Of a DNA stretch of 20,001 nt, positions 6,873 through 13,975 are shown piece by piece; the stretch's first letter is position 1, and each line of letters begins with the position of its first letter. A program made the translations under genes and the position numbers. The stretch spans positions 1 through 20,001 of the forward strand of contig CANQOJ010000017.1 in NCBI GenBank assembly GCA_947625455.1. Reading direction: 5' to 3'. Origin of the DNA: an uncultured Clostridia bacterium (GTDB lineage Bacteria; Bacillota; Clostridia; Oscillospirales; Ruminococcaceae). The notes below the pieces were generated by a model, which ran no database searches, was not told the DNA's origin, and saw only the letters and a program-made list of their open reading frames with translations.

Positions 6873-8276
6873 ATGACAAAAATCAAGATCGCTTACCTTG
6901 GCGGAGGCTCAAAGGCTTGGGCTAGGGTTTTCATGACGGATTTGGCTGTGGCGGACGGTTTGTGCGGTGAGATTGCGCTGTACGATATTGACCTGCCCGC
7001 GGCTGAACTTAACAGGAAAATCGGCGATATTATAAACAGCTCGCCGAATGCCGTGTCAAAGTGGGAGTACAAGGTCTATGAGGACATAGGCGGGGCGCTT
7101 GACGGCGCGGATTTCGTGGCGGCGTCAATTCTTCCCGGCACGTTTGACGAAATGGAGAGCGACGTGCATTTGCCCGAACGTTACGGGATTTACCAGTCCG
7201 TAGGCGATACGGTAGGTCCGGGCGGCGTTTTGAGGGCAATGAGGACTGTTCCCATATACGAGGGCTTTGCAAAGGCAATCAGGGAGCATTGTCCGAATGC
7301 CTGGGTTATAAATCTGACAAACCCCATGACCGTCTGCACAAAGACGCTGTTTGATGTTTTCCCGCAGATAAAGGCTTTCGGTTGCTGTCACGAGGTGTTT
7401 CATGCGCAGGAGTTTCTTTGCTGCGCGGCGCACGAGATACTTGGCGTTGAAAAGCCGACGCGGCATGACATAACGATTGACGCGTGCGGTGTGAACCATT
7501 TTACGTGGATAACAGAGGCAAATTTCGGCGGGGTTGACCTGCTGGGGATATTGCCGGAGTTTATTGATAAATATTACGAAGCGGGATACTGCGAGCAGAT
7601 AGGCTTTGAACCACAGGATTTCCGCGGAAATAATCCGTTCCTTTACGGAAACAAGGTGAAAATGGACCTGTTTAAGAGGTTCGGTGTGCTTGCGGCGGCA
7701 GGCGACAGGCATCTTGTCGAGTTTATGAACAATTCGTGGTATATTAAAAACCCCGACGACGCGGAGAAATGGCTGTATCATCTGACGCCCGTAAGTTACC
7801 GCAAGAAAGACCGCGAGGAAAAAATCGCGCAGTCAAAGCGGATAGCAAACGGCGAGGAGACGATTGAAGTCAAGAAAAGCGACGAGGAAGTTGTCGAGCT
7901 GATGAAAGCGGTGCTGGGCGTTATCCCGCCGATAGTTTCAAACGCAAACGTTGTGAATGTCGGACAGATGAGGGATATGCCGCTTGGAGCGGTGGTTGAA
8001 ACAAACTGCGCGTTTTCTTGCGACAGTGTGAAGCCGATAGTTGCCAAACCTTTGCCGGGAGAAGTGAGCGTTCTGGTGCGCAGAAACTGCGAGAATATCG
8101 AGAATGTTTATTACGGAATCAAGAACCGTGATTTGAACGCGATTTTCGAGGCTTTCGCAAATCAGCCGCTGTGTTCTTGCCTTTCGATAAATGACGCTAA
8201 AGCGCTGTTCAGAGATATGGTCAACGCGACAAGCGCATATTTAAGGGATTATTTCCCGCTTGAAAAATTATGTTAG
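6873..8276 (+). CDS. lplD: GH4 alpha-galacturonidase, NAD- and metal-dependent (LplD type)
   Basis: A 467-residue GH4 enzyme. This family hydrolyses glycosides by a redox-elimination mechanism needing NAD+ and a divalent metal, usually Mn2+. The N-terminal Rossmann fold starts with IAYLGGGSKAW (6-16). The TNPM motif is near 149-152, the metal/active-site motif CHEV is at 172-175, and GVNH ends at His209. CHEV is the signature described for GH4 alpha-galacturonidases such as B. subtilis LplD, as opposed to the other Cys-His variants of alpha-glucosidases and alpha-galactosidases. The enzyme should release galacturonate from short oligogalacturonides. The gene begins 2 bp after the GH105 stop and its last 7 bp overlap the AEC carrier gene. 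Codons are rich in GCG and GGC compared with the genes from 9339 on. Confidence 0.93.
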   Translation: MTKIKIAYLGGGSKAWARVFMTDLAVADGLCGEIALYDIDLPAAELNRKIGDIINSSPNAVSKWEYKVYEDIGGALDGADFVAASILPGTFDEMESDVHLPERYGIYQSVGDTVGPGGVLRAMRTVPIYEGFAKAIREHCPNAWVINLTNPMTVCTKTLFDVFPQIKAFGCCHEVFHAQEFLCCAAHEILGVEKPTRHDITIDACGVNHFTWITEANFGGVDLLGILPEFIDKYYEAGYCEQIGFEPQDFRGNNPFLYGNKVKMDLFKRFGVLAAAGDRHLVEFMNNSWYIKNPDDAEKWLYHLTPVSYRKKDREEKIAQSKRIANGEETIEVKKSDEEVVELMKAVLGVIPPIVSNANVVNVGQMRDMPLGAVVETNCAFSCDSVKPIVAKPLPGEVSVLVRRNCENIENVYYGIKNRDLNAIFEAFANQPLCSCLSINDAKALFRDMVNATSAYLRDYFPLEKLC

Positions 8277-9274
8277 ACGCATTTTTATTCGCGGCAAACG
8301 CGGTTTTGCCGATAGTCATACTTATAGCGTTCGGGTATATTCTAAAGCGCATAGGACTTTTGACAAAGGATTTTCTGAATATCGGAAATAAGCTGACGTT
8401 CAGAGTTTTGCTTCCCGTGATGCTGTTTTACAATGTTTACAACGTGAACAGCCTCGGCGATATAAATTTCGGATTTGTGCTGTACGGAATACTGGCGGTT
8501 ATTGTGATTTTCTTCATAGGAATTGCGGTGATGTGCGTATTCACTAAGGACAACGCAAAGCGCGGTTCGCTTATACAGTCGGTTTTCCGCTCTAATTACG
8601 CGATAATCGGGCTTCCGCTCGCGGAGAGTCTGTTCGGCGCGGAGGGCGCGGCAGCGGCGGGCGTTATGAGCGCATTCTGCGTGCCGACGTTTAACGCCCT
8701 GGGAGTTATAACGCTGTCGATATTCAACGGCAGCAACGAAAAGGGCAAAATCAACGTAAAGAAGATTTTAAAGGGCATTGTGACAAACCCGCTTATAATA
8801 GGTACGGTTGCGGGAGTTGCGGCGCTTGGGATTCGCGAACTTTTCGTGCTTGGCAATATATCGTTCAGGTTAAAGGACATTGAGTTCCTGTATGATGCGC
8901 TGGGCGACCTTAAGTCAATATGTACGCCGTTCGCGCTGCTGGTACTCGGAGGAAAGTTCGAGTTTTCGGCGGTTTCAAGGCTGTGGAAAGAAATTGCGTT
9001 CGGTACGTTTGTAAGAACGGTCGCGGTGCCTGTTTTGGGGCTTGGCGGCGCGCTTGTACTCAGGGCGACGATAATGCCCGAACTTGCGGGAGAGCATTTT
9101 GCGACATATATGGGCGTATTCGCAACGCCTGTGGCGGTCGCAAGCGCGATTATGGCAAAAGAAATGGGCGCGGACGATGAACTCGCGGGACAGCTGGTTG
9201 TCTGGACGAGCTTGGTAAGCGCGGTTACGATATTCATATATGTAACAATTTTCAGAACTATGGGCATATTTTAA
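8270..9274 (+). CDS. AEC-family (auxin efflux carrier) transporter
   Basis: A 334-residue integral membrane protein with about ten hydrophobic segments in two halves of about five around a polar centre, normal for bacterial AEC carriers (malate/organic-acid permease relatives). Recognisable features are the opening AANAVLPIVILIAFGYILKRIG, the stretch NKLTFRVLLPVMLFYNVYN, the centre FRSNYAIIGLPLAESLFG, and the end VASAIMAKEMGADDELAGQLVVWTS. The ATG lies inside the GH4 gene (7-bp overlap) and no good Shine-Dalgarno sequence is seen, so translation is probably coupled to GH4. The substrate is unknown: export of fermentation acids or transport of uronates/keto-deoxyuronates are both possible. Placement directly after the galacturonidase favours a uronate-related substrate, but this is inference. 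Confidence 0.87.
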   Translation: MLDAFLFAANAVLPIVILIAFGYILKRIGLLTKDFLNIGNKLTFRVLLPVMLFYNVYNVNSLGDINFGFVLYGILAVIVIFFIGIAVMCVFTKDNAKRGSLIQSVFRSNYAIIGLPLAESLFGAEGAAAAGVMSAFCVPTFNALGVITLSIFNGSNEKGKINVKKILKGIVTNPLIIGTVAGVAALGIRELFVLGNISFRLKDIEFLYDALGDLKSICTPFALLVLGGKFEFSAVSRLWKEIAFGTFVRTVAVPVLGLGGALVLRATIMPELAGEHFATYMGVFATPVAVASAIMAKEMGADDELAGQLVVWTSLVSAVTIFIYVTIFRTMGIF

Positions 9275-9285
9275 ACGGTAATTTT

Positions 9286-9305
9286 TGGCAGGCAAAAGCC
9301 TACCA
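9286..9305 (+). other. Small stem-loop upstream of kduD
   Basis: TGGCAGGC (9286-9293) pairs with GCCTACCA (9298-9305) around an AAAA loop, with one internal mismatch. It lies in the 64-bp AT-rich gap between the AEC gene and kduD, one of the longer gaps in the locus. It could be an operator, a weak terminator or an RNA element. No T tract follows. Confidence 0.35.
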
Positions 9306-9338
9306 TAAAATAAATTAAATAAGCGGAGGATACAAATT

Positions 9339-10109
9339 ATGATTTTGGACAAATTCAGCTTGGCAGGCAAAGTCGCTATCGTAACAGGAAGCGACACAGG
9401 TCTCGGACAGGGCTTCTCGAAAGCATTCGTAGAAGCGGGAGCAAAGGTTCTCGGAGTATCAAATATGCCGAGTAACGCAACGCAGGAGATGCTCGGCGCA
9501 GATAACTTCCAGTTTATTCAGGCTGACCTCTCTACGCTCGATCCTATTGACACGATTATCAACACTTGCCTTGAAAAGTTTGGCAGAATTGATATTCTCG
9601 TAAACAACGCGGGCGTTATCAAGCGTGAGGATACGATTGATTTCAGCATAGCAAGCTGGGATCTGGTTATGAACGTAAACTGCCGTACTTTGTTCTTCCT
9701 TTCACAAGCTGTAGCAAAGCAGTTTATGAAGCAGGACGTTGAGGAGGGCAAGAGCAGAGGCAAGATTATTTCCGTTGCGTCAATGCTTTCATATCAGGGC
9801 GGTATCCGCGTTCCCTCTTACACTGCGTCAAAGTCTGCCGTAAAGGGCTTTACAATGACAATGGCGAACGAGTGGGCTAAGGACGGAATCAACATAAACT
9901 GTATTGCTCCCGGATATATGGCTACAAACAACACAAAGGCTCTGCGTGCTGACGCTGACAGAAGCGAAGCTATTCTCGACAGAATCCCCGCAGGCAGATG
10001 GGGTACTCCCGACGACATCATGGGCGCGGCAGTGTTCCTTGCTTCCGAGGCTTCAAACTATGTAAACGGCTTTACGATAGCTGTTGACGGCGGCTGGCTC
10101 GGACGCTGA
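9339..10109 (+). CDS. kduD: 2-dehydro-3-deoxy-D-gluconate 5-dehydrogenase (KduD)
   Basis: A 256-residue classical short-chain dehydrogenase that reduces 2,5-diketo-3-deoxygluconate (the KduI product) to 2-keto-3-deoxygluconate. The cofactor motif TGSDTGLGQG is at 16-25, NNAG at 89-92, and the catalytic set is Ser148, Tyr161 and Lys165 (YTASK). The C-terminal IPAGRWGTPDDIMGAAVFLAS and the DGGWLGR ending are characteristic of KduD. Length matches the family. GGAGG precedes the ATG at 9339. It opens the second half of the locus after a 64-bp gap and is followed by the aldolase and the KDG kinase. The strong use of C-ending and CTC codons suggests high expression. A related gluconate 5-dehydrogenase is the main alternative, but the neighbouring kduI makes KduD much more likely. 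Confidence 0.94.
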   Translation: MILDKFSLAGKVAIVTGSDTGLGQGFSKAFVEAGAKVLGVSNMPSNATQEMLGADNFQFIQADLSTLDPIDTIINTCLEKFGRIDILVNNAGVIKREDTIDFSIASWDLVMNVNCRTLFFLSQAVAKQFMKQDVEEGKSRGKIISVASMLSYQGGIRVPSYTASKSAVKGFTMTMANEWAKDGININCIAPGYMATNNTKALRADADRSEAILDRIPAGRWGTPDDIMGAAVFLASEASNYVNGFTIAVDGGWLGR

Positions 10110-10127
10110 TTTAAAGTATTAACGAAT

Positions 10128-10132
10128 GGAGG
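10128..10132 (+). promoter_or_regulatory. Ribosome binding site deciding the start at 10142
   Basis: GGAGG at 10128-10132 lies 9 nt before ATG 10142. The in-frame TTG at 10133 directly abuts it and is rejected as a start. Confidence 0.7.
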
Positions 10133-10141
10133 TTGTTTGAA

Positions 10142-11113
10142 ATGGACAATAAGAAGTTTTTGGATCAGCTTGAGGGTACGGGTATAGTTCCCGTTATCAA
10201 GCTTGAAAACACAGATGATGCGGTAAATCTCGCAAAGGCTCTCTACGAGGGCGGTATCCGCTGTGCTGAAGTAACATTCCGCGCTGCGGGCGCTGACAAG
10301 GTTATAAAGGCTATGACAACGGCATATCCCGATATGCTCGTAGGCGCAGGCACGGTGCTTACCGTTGACCAGTGCGACAAGGCGATCGAAGCAGGCGCAA
10401 AGTTCTGCGTTGCTCCCGGTCTTAATCCTACGGTTGTAAAGCACTGCCTTGACAAGGGCGTTCCTTTCGCTCCGGGCGTTGCAAACGGCTCGCAGATTGA
10501 GCAGGCGCTTGAACTCGGACTTGATTTCGTAAAGTTCTTCCCCGCTGAGCAGGCAGGCGGTCTGCCTTACATCAAGGCTGTTTCCGCTCCTTATTCAATG
10601 ATGAAGTTCATGCCCACGGGCGGCGTAAACGAGAATAACCTCAATACATACCTCGGCTTTAAGAAGATAGTATGCTGCGGCGGTTCGTGGATTGTTCCCG
10701 ACAAGCTCGTTAAGGCTCAGAAGTGGGCTGAAATTACAGAGCTCTGCAAGTCGGCAGTTAACAAGATGCTCGACTTCCAGCTTGTTCATGTCGGCATAAA
10801 CGCCGAGAACGAAGCTGACGCAAGCGCTATAACCGCAAAGTTTGGCGAGCTGTTCGGCTGGGATCAGAAAGTCGGCAACAGCGCAATCTTCGCAGGCACT
10901 TATGTAGAGTGCAAGAAGGCTGAAAAGATAGGCACTCATGGTCATATCGCCGTTGCTACGGGCAACGTAAAGAGAGCCGTATATCAGCTTGAACAGAAGG
11001 GCGTTAAGTTCGATATGTCAACAGCTACATACGATGAGGACGGCAGAATGAAGTTCGTTTATCTCGCTGACGAGATAGGCGGATTTAAGGTTCACCTTGT
11101 TGAAAAGAAGTAA
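10142..11113 (+). CDS. eda: KDPG/KHG aldolase fused to a C-terminal VOC (glyoxalase-like) domain
   Basis: 323 residues. Residues 1 to about 205 form a class I KDPG aldolase that cleaves 2-keto-3-deoxy-6-phosphogluconate to pyruvate and glyceraldehyde 3-phosphate. Visible elements are VPVIKLEN near the start, AEVTFR with Glu43 and Arg47, GAGTVL, VAPGLNP, the Schiff-base Lys131 in FVKFFPAE, and MPTGGVNENN. The second domain (about 208-323) reads as a vicinal-oxygen-chelate domain: it opens LVHVGINAEN with a candidate metal ligand His216, and contains THGHIAV near the middle and GFKVHLVEKK at the end. Eda normally stops near residue 205-215, so this is a genuine fusion in one unbroken frame. The VOC domain's role is unknown; it may act on a metabolite of the pathway or detoxify methylglyoxal. 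Similar fusions occur in clostridial relatives to my knowledge. Confidence 0.92.
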   Translation: MDNKKFLDQLEGTGIVPVIKLENTDDAVNLAKALYEGGIRCAEVTFRAAGADKVIKAMTTAYPDMLVGAGTVLTVDQCDKAIEAGAKFCVAPGLNPTVVKHCLDKGVPFAPGVANGSQIEQALELGLDFVKFFPAEQAGGLPYIKAVSAPYSMMKFMPTGGVNENNLNTYLGFKKIVCCGGSWIVPDKLVKAQKWAEITELCKSAVNKMLDFQLVHVGINAENEADASAITAKFGELFGWDQKVGNSAIFAGTYVECKKAEKIGTHGHIAVATGNVKRAVYQLEQKGVKFDMSTATYDEDGRMKFVYLADEIGGFKVHLVEKK

Positions 11114-11134
11114 TATAAACTGTATATTTTAGGT

Positions 11135-11172
11135 TGCAGAGAACCCGCATTATCTGACGGGGTTTCTCTGCA
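11135..11172 (+). other. Strong intercistronic hairpin between eda and kdgK
   Basis: TGCAGAGAA at 11135-11143 is the exact complement of TTCTCTGCA at the right arm ending at 11172, and the stem is extended by CCC/GGG with a one-base bulge. No T run follows (the next bases are GACTGTGAAAAAAC), so it is probably an RNA stability, processing or partial-attenuation element in the 99-bp gap. Confidence 0.55.
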
Positions 11173-11194
11173 GACTGTGAAAAAACTAATGATA

Positions 11195-11201
11195 AAAGGA
11201 G
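11195..11201 (+). promoter_or_regulatory. Ribosome binding site deciding the start at 11213
   Basis: AAAGGAG at 11195-11201 lies 11 nt before ATG 11213. The longer frame from GTG 11177 lacks such a site and would begin right at the end of the hairpin, so 11213 is preferred. Confidence 0.65.
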
Positions 11202-11212
11202 ATCTTATACCA

Positions 11213-12244
11213 ATGGCTAAGGTTATCACTATGGGCGAGATTATGCTCCGCCTTTCCACTCCCAACAACGAGAAGTTTATCCAGGCTGACGAGTTTGACG
11301 TTTGCTACGGCGGCGGCGAGGCTAACGTTGCGGTTTCTCTCGCAAATTACGGTCATGACGCAGAGTTTGTAACCGCTGTTCCCGACAACGAGATAGGCGA
11401 GTGCGCAGTTGCGGCGCTCCGCAAGTACGGCGTTGAAACAAAGCATATTGCAAAGTGCGGCGAAAGACTCGGCATCTACTACCTTGAGAGCGGTTCTTCC
11501 ATGCGCCCGTCAAAGGTTGTTTATGACAGAGCGCATTCTTCGATTTCCACCGCGACTGCCGCTGATTTCGACTTTGACGCTATCTTCGAGGGAGCTGACT
11601 GGTTCCACTTCACGGGAATTACCCCCGCTGTTTCCGACGCTGCGGCAGTTCTCACAGAAGAAGCTCTTAAGGCAGCTAAGAAGCACGGCGTAAAGGTTTC
11701 CGTTGACCTGAACTTCCGCAAGAAGCTCTGGAGCAGCGAAAAGGCTCAAAAGGTTATGAAGAACCTTATGCAGTATGTTGACGTGTGCATAGGAAACGAG
11801 GAGGACGCTGAACTTGTTCTCGGTTATAAGCCGGGCAACACCGACGTTACTTCTGGCGACCTTGAACTTGCAGGATATAAGTCAATATTCGAGCAGATGG
11901 TTGCTGATTACAACTTTGAATACTGCATCTCCTCTCTGCGCGTATCGCACTCCGCTTCCGACAACGGTTGGTCTGCCTGCATTTACAGCAGAGACACCAA
12001 GGAGTTCTATCACTCCAAGGAGTATTCAATCCACCCGATCGTTGACCGTGTAGGCGGCGGCGACAGCTTTGCGGGCGGCGTTATCTGCGGTCTTGTTGAC
12101 GGCAAGGACTTCAAGTCTGCGCTCGAATACGGCGTAGCTGCGTCTGCTCTCAAGCACACTATCCCCGGCGACTTCAACCTTGTATCCCGCAAGGAAGTTG
12201 AAACTCTCGCAGGCGGCGACGCTTCGGGACGCGTTCAGAGATAA
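11213..12244 (+). CDS. kdgK: 2-dehydro-3-deoxygluconokinase (KDG kinase), PfkB family
   Basis: A 343-residue ribokinase-type enzyme that phosphorylates 2-keto-3-deoxygluconate with ATP to give KDPG for the upstream aldolase. It opens with KVITMGEIMLRLSTP. The substrate-binding GGGEANVAVSLA begins at residue 33, and VDLNFRKKLW lies in the middle. The PfkB signature DRVGGGDSFAGG is at 278-289, with catalytic Asp284 in the anion-hole motif GGGD. The end GDASGRVQR is typical of Firmicute KdgK proteins. The start was moved from GTG 11177 to ATG 11213 because AAAGGAG lies upstream of the latter and the MGEI motif then falls at the usual place. Its TAA shares one base with the ATG of the next gene, so that gene is tightly coupled to it. 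Confidence 0.94.
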   Translation: MAKVITMGEIMLRLSTPNNEKFIQADEFDVCYGGGEANVAVSLANYGHDAEFVTAVPDNEIGECAVAALRKYGVETKHIAKCGERLGIYYLESGSSMRPSKVVYDRAHSSISTATAADFDFDAIFEGADWFHFTGITPAVSDAAAVLTEEALKAAKKHGVKVSVDLNFRKKLWSSEKAQKVMKNLMQYVDVCIGNEEDAELVLGYKPGNTDVTSGDLELAGYKSIFEQMVADYNFEYCISSLRVSHSASDNGWSACIYSRDTKEFYHSKEYSIHPIVDRVGGGDSFAGGVICGLVDGKDFKSALEYGVAASALKHTIPGDFNLVSRKEVETLAGGDASGRVQR

Positions 12245-13077
12245 TGAAGCTGTTTATACGCGCCCACGATTTGGGCGTAAAAGGCGAGGAAAATATCGTC
12301 GCAAGGCTCAATGAACTTGGGCTTTGCGGCGTACAGCTCGTCGCGTACAAGTGCCTTGACGGGATTGCCTACGCTCCCGGCGCTATGACAAAAGAGCGCG
12401 CGGAGAAATTTCACAAGGTTTTCGCTGAACACAACAAGACCGTGCCGCTTATCGGCGCATACTTCAACCCCGTTCACCCGAACGAGGAGAAGATAAAAAA
12501 CGGTATTGCGGTGTTCAAGGATTACCTGAAACTGTCGCACAGCTTGGGCTGCGACATTGTAGGCTCGGAAACAGGCTCATATAACGGCGACAAGTGGACG
12601 TATCACCCGCAAAACCGCACCGAAGAAGCCGTTCAGAGGGTTATTTCAACATTCTCGGAACTTGCGGACTATGCAAAGGACTGCGGTTCATATATCGGCA
12701 TGGAGGGCGCATTCGGACACGTCTGCTGGAATGTGAAAACGCTTGACAGGGCTGTAAAGTCAATCGGCAGGAGCAATATCAAGATAATTTTCGATTTGTA
12801 CAACTATCTTGACGCTTCAAACGTAAACGAGATGTACGATATTCTGCACGAGGGGCTCGAAACTTTCGGCGACAGAATTGTCGTGTTCCACATAAAGGAC
12901 TGCGTTGTAGCCGAGGACGGAACGCTTAAGCAGGTTGGCGTGGGAAAAGGGATTTTCGATTATTCGAGGATTATTCCCGAAATAAGAAAGGTCTGCCCCG
13001 ACGCAAATCTTGTTTTTGAGGGAACGACAGGCGAGGACATACCCGCGGCGGTTTCCCATTTAAAGCAATTCATTTAA
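12244..13077 (+). CDS. Sugar phosphate isomerase/epimerase-like TIM barrel, substrate unknown
   Basis: A 277-residue protein of the xylose-isomerase-like TIM-barrel superfamily (AP endonuclease 2 fold; relatives include IolE, hydroxypyruvate isomerase and ketose 3-epimerases). A plausible metal-ligand set is visible: Glu154 (IGMEGAFGH), Asp184 (IIFDLYNY), His216 (VVFHIKD) and Glu259 (LVFEGTTGED). The HIKD motif is typical of the family. There is no signal peptide. Its ATG overlaps the kdgK stop by one base (TAATG) and has no clear Shine-Dalgarno site of its own, so it depends on kdgK translation. It lies between kdgK and kduI, so an isomerase or epimerase step on a uronate, keto-deoxyuronate or released side-chain sugar is likely. 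The exact reaction cannot be read from sequence. It is not similar to UxaC. Confidence 0.88.
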   Translation: MKLFIRAHDLGVKGEENIVARLNELGLCGVQLVAYKCLDGIAYAPGAMTKERAEKFHKVFAEHNKTVPLIGAYFNPVHPNEEKIKNGIAVFKDYLKLSHSLGCDIVGSETGSYNGDKWTYHPQNRTEEAVQRVISTFSELADYAKDCGSYIGMEGAFGHVCWNVKTLDRAVKSIGRSNIKIIFDLYNYLDASNVNEMYDILHEGLETFGDRIVVFHIKDCVVAEDGTLKQVGVGKGIFDYSRIIPEIRKVCPDANLVFEGTTGEDIPAAVSHLKQFI

Positions 13078-13090
13078 GGAGAGCAATTCA

Positions 13091-13927
13091 ATGACTTTAG
13101 ACATCAGATACGGAAATCATCCCGATGATTCCAAAAAATACGACACGGAGGCTTTGAGAAAGAATTATCTTATCGAAAAAGTTTTCGTAAAGGACGAGAT
13201 AGCGCTGACATATTCTCACCAGGACAGAATGATAGCAGGCGGCGCTATGCCCGTAGATAAGGAGCTTACGCTCGGCAGCACGAAGGAGCTTGGCACCGAA
13301 TATTTTCTCGAAAGACGCGAAATGGGAATGATAAACGTCGGCGGAAAGGGAACTGTCGTTCTTGACGGCAAAGAGTACGAACTTAACTACAAGGACGGCA
13401 TTTATATAGGAATGGGTACAAAGGAAATAGTGTTCAAGTCTGCCGACAAGGCAAACCCCGCTAAGTTCTACATCAATTCCTGCCCCGCGCACAAGACTTA
13501 TCCTACCGTTTACATCACAAAGGACATGGCAGTTCACCGTCCTCTCGGAACGGCTGAAAATATGAACAAGCGCGTTGTAAATCAGTATGTAAATCCCGCG
13601 GTATGCGAAAGCTGTCAGCTTGCTATGGGCATGACAGAGCTTGCTGTAGGAAGCAGCTGGAATACAATGCCCTCGCATACTCACGAGAGAAGAATGGAAG
13701 TATATTTCTACTTTGAACTTGAGGGCGACAACGTAGTGTTCCATATGATGGGACAGCCGCAGGAAACCCGCCACATCATTATGCACAACGAGCAGGCGGT
13801 CATTTCTCCGTCATGGTCAATTCACAGCGGCACAGCTACCTCGAATTACACGTTTATCTGGGGTATGTGCGGTGAAAACCAGACATATGACGATATGGAC
13901 AATATAGGCAATCTTGATCTCAAGTAA
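13091..13927 (+). CDS. kduI: 5-dehydro-4-deoxy-D-glucuronate isomerase (KduI)
   Basis: A 278-residue cupin-fold, zinc-dependent isomerase that turns 5-keto-4-deoxyuronate, formed from unsaturated uronates, into 2,5-diketo-3-deoxygluconate for KduD. The length equals that of E. coli KduI. The metal ligands sit at the same residue numbers as in that enzyme: His196 and His198 (HTHERR), Glu203 (MEVYFYF) and His245 (WSIHSG). Other family motifs are EYFLERREMGMINVGG and CPAHKTYPT. AAGGAG lies upstream of the ATG, 13 bp after the preceding stop. The pair kduD/kduI flanking eda and kdgK gives a complete route from unsaturated uronate to central metabolism. The identification is secure. Confidence 0.97.
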   Translation: MTLDIRYGNHPDDSKKYDTEALRKNYLIEKVFVKDEIALTYSHQDRMIAGGAMPVDKELTLGSTKELGTEYFLERREMGMINVGGKGTVVLDGKEYELNYKDGIYIGMGTKEIVFKSADKANPAKFYINSCPAHKTYPTVYITKDMAVHRPLGTAENMNKRVVNQYVNPAVCESCQLAMGMTELAVGSSWNTMPSHTHERRMEVYFYFELEGDNVVFHMMGQPQETRHIIMHNEQAVISPSWSIHSGTATSNYTFIWGMCGENQTYDDMDNIGNLDLK

Positions 13928-13975
13928 CGGGAGAAATCGCGTTACCGGAAATAAATTAAAAGTGGGAGTACCGTT

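Noticed and set aside
7125..9267. Long minus-strand frames across GH4 and AEC (7125-7781 and 8596-9267)
   Set aside because: Both lie entirely inside well-supported plus-strand genes; their composition fits antisense reading of GCG- and GGC-rich codons.
9285..9311. Possible promoter TTGGCA then TAAAAT before kduD
   Set aside because: The spacing is 15 bp, shorter than normal, and the boxes overlap a hairpin. AT-rich gaps give such matches by chance, so it is not listed as a feature.
12244..13077. Calling the TIM-barrel protein UxaC or IolE
   Set aside because: UxaC is a much longer amidohydrolase-fold enzyme with different motifs, and nothing in the locus concerns inositol. Only the superfamily can be supported.
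13097..13786. 229-codon minus-strand frame inside kduI
   Set aside because: KduI is certain, with metal ligands at the same residue numbers as the E. coli enzyme. The antisense frame has no recognisable features.
13924..13945. Short inverted repeat GTAACG/CGTTAC after kduI
   Set aside because: Only 6 bp with a 10-nt loop and overlapping the stop codon; too weak to tell from chance.
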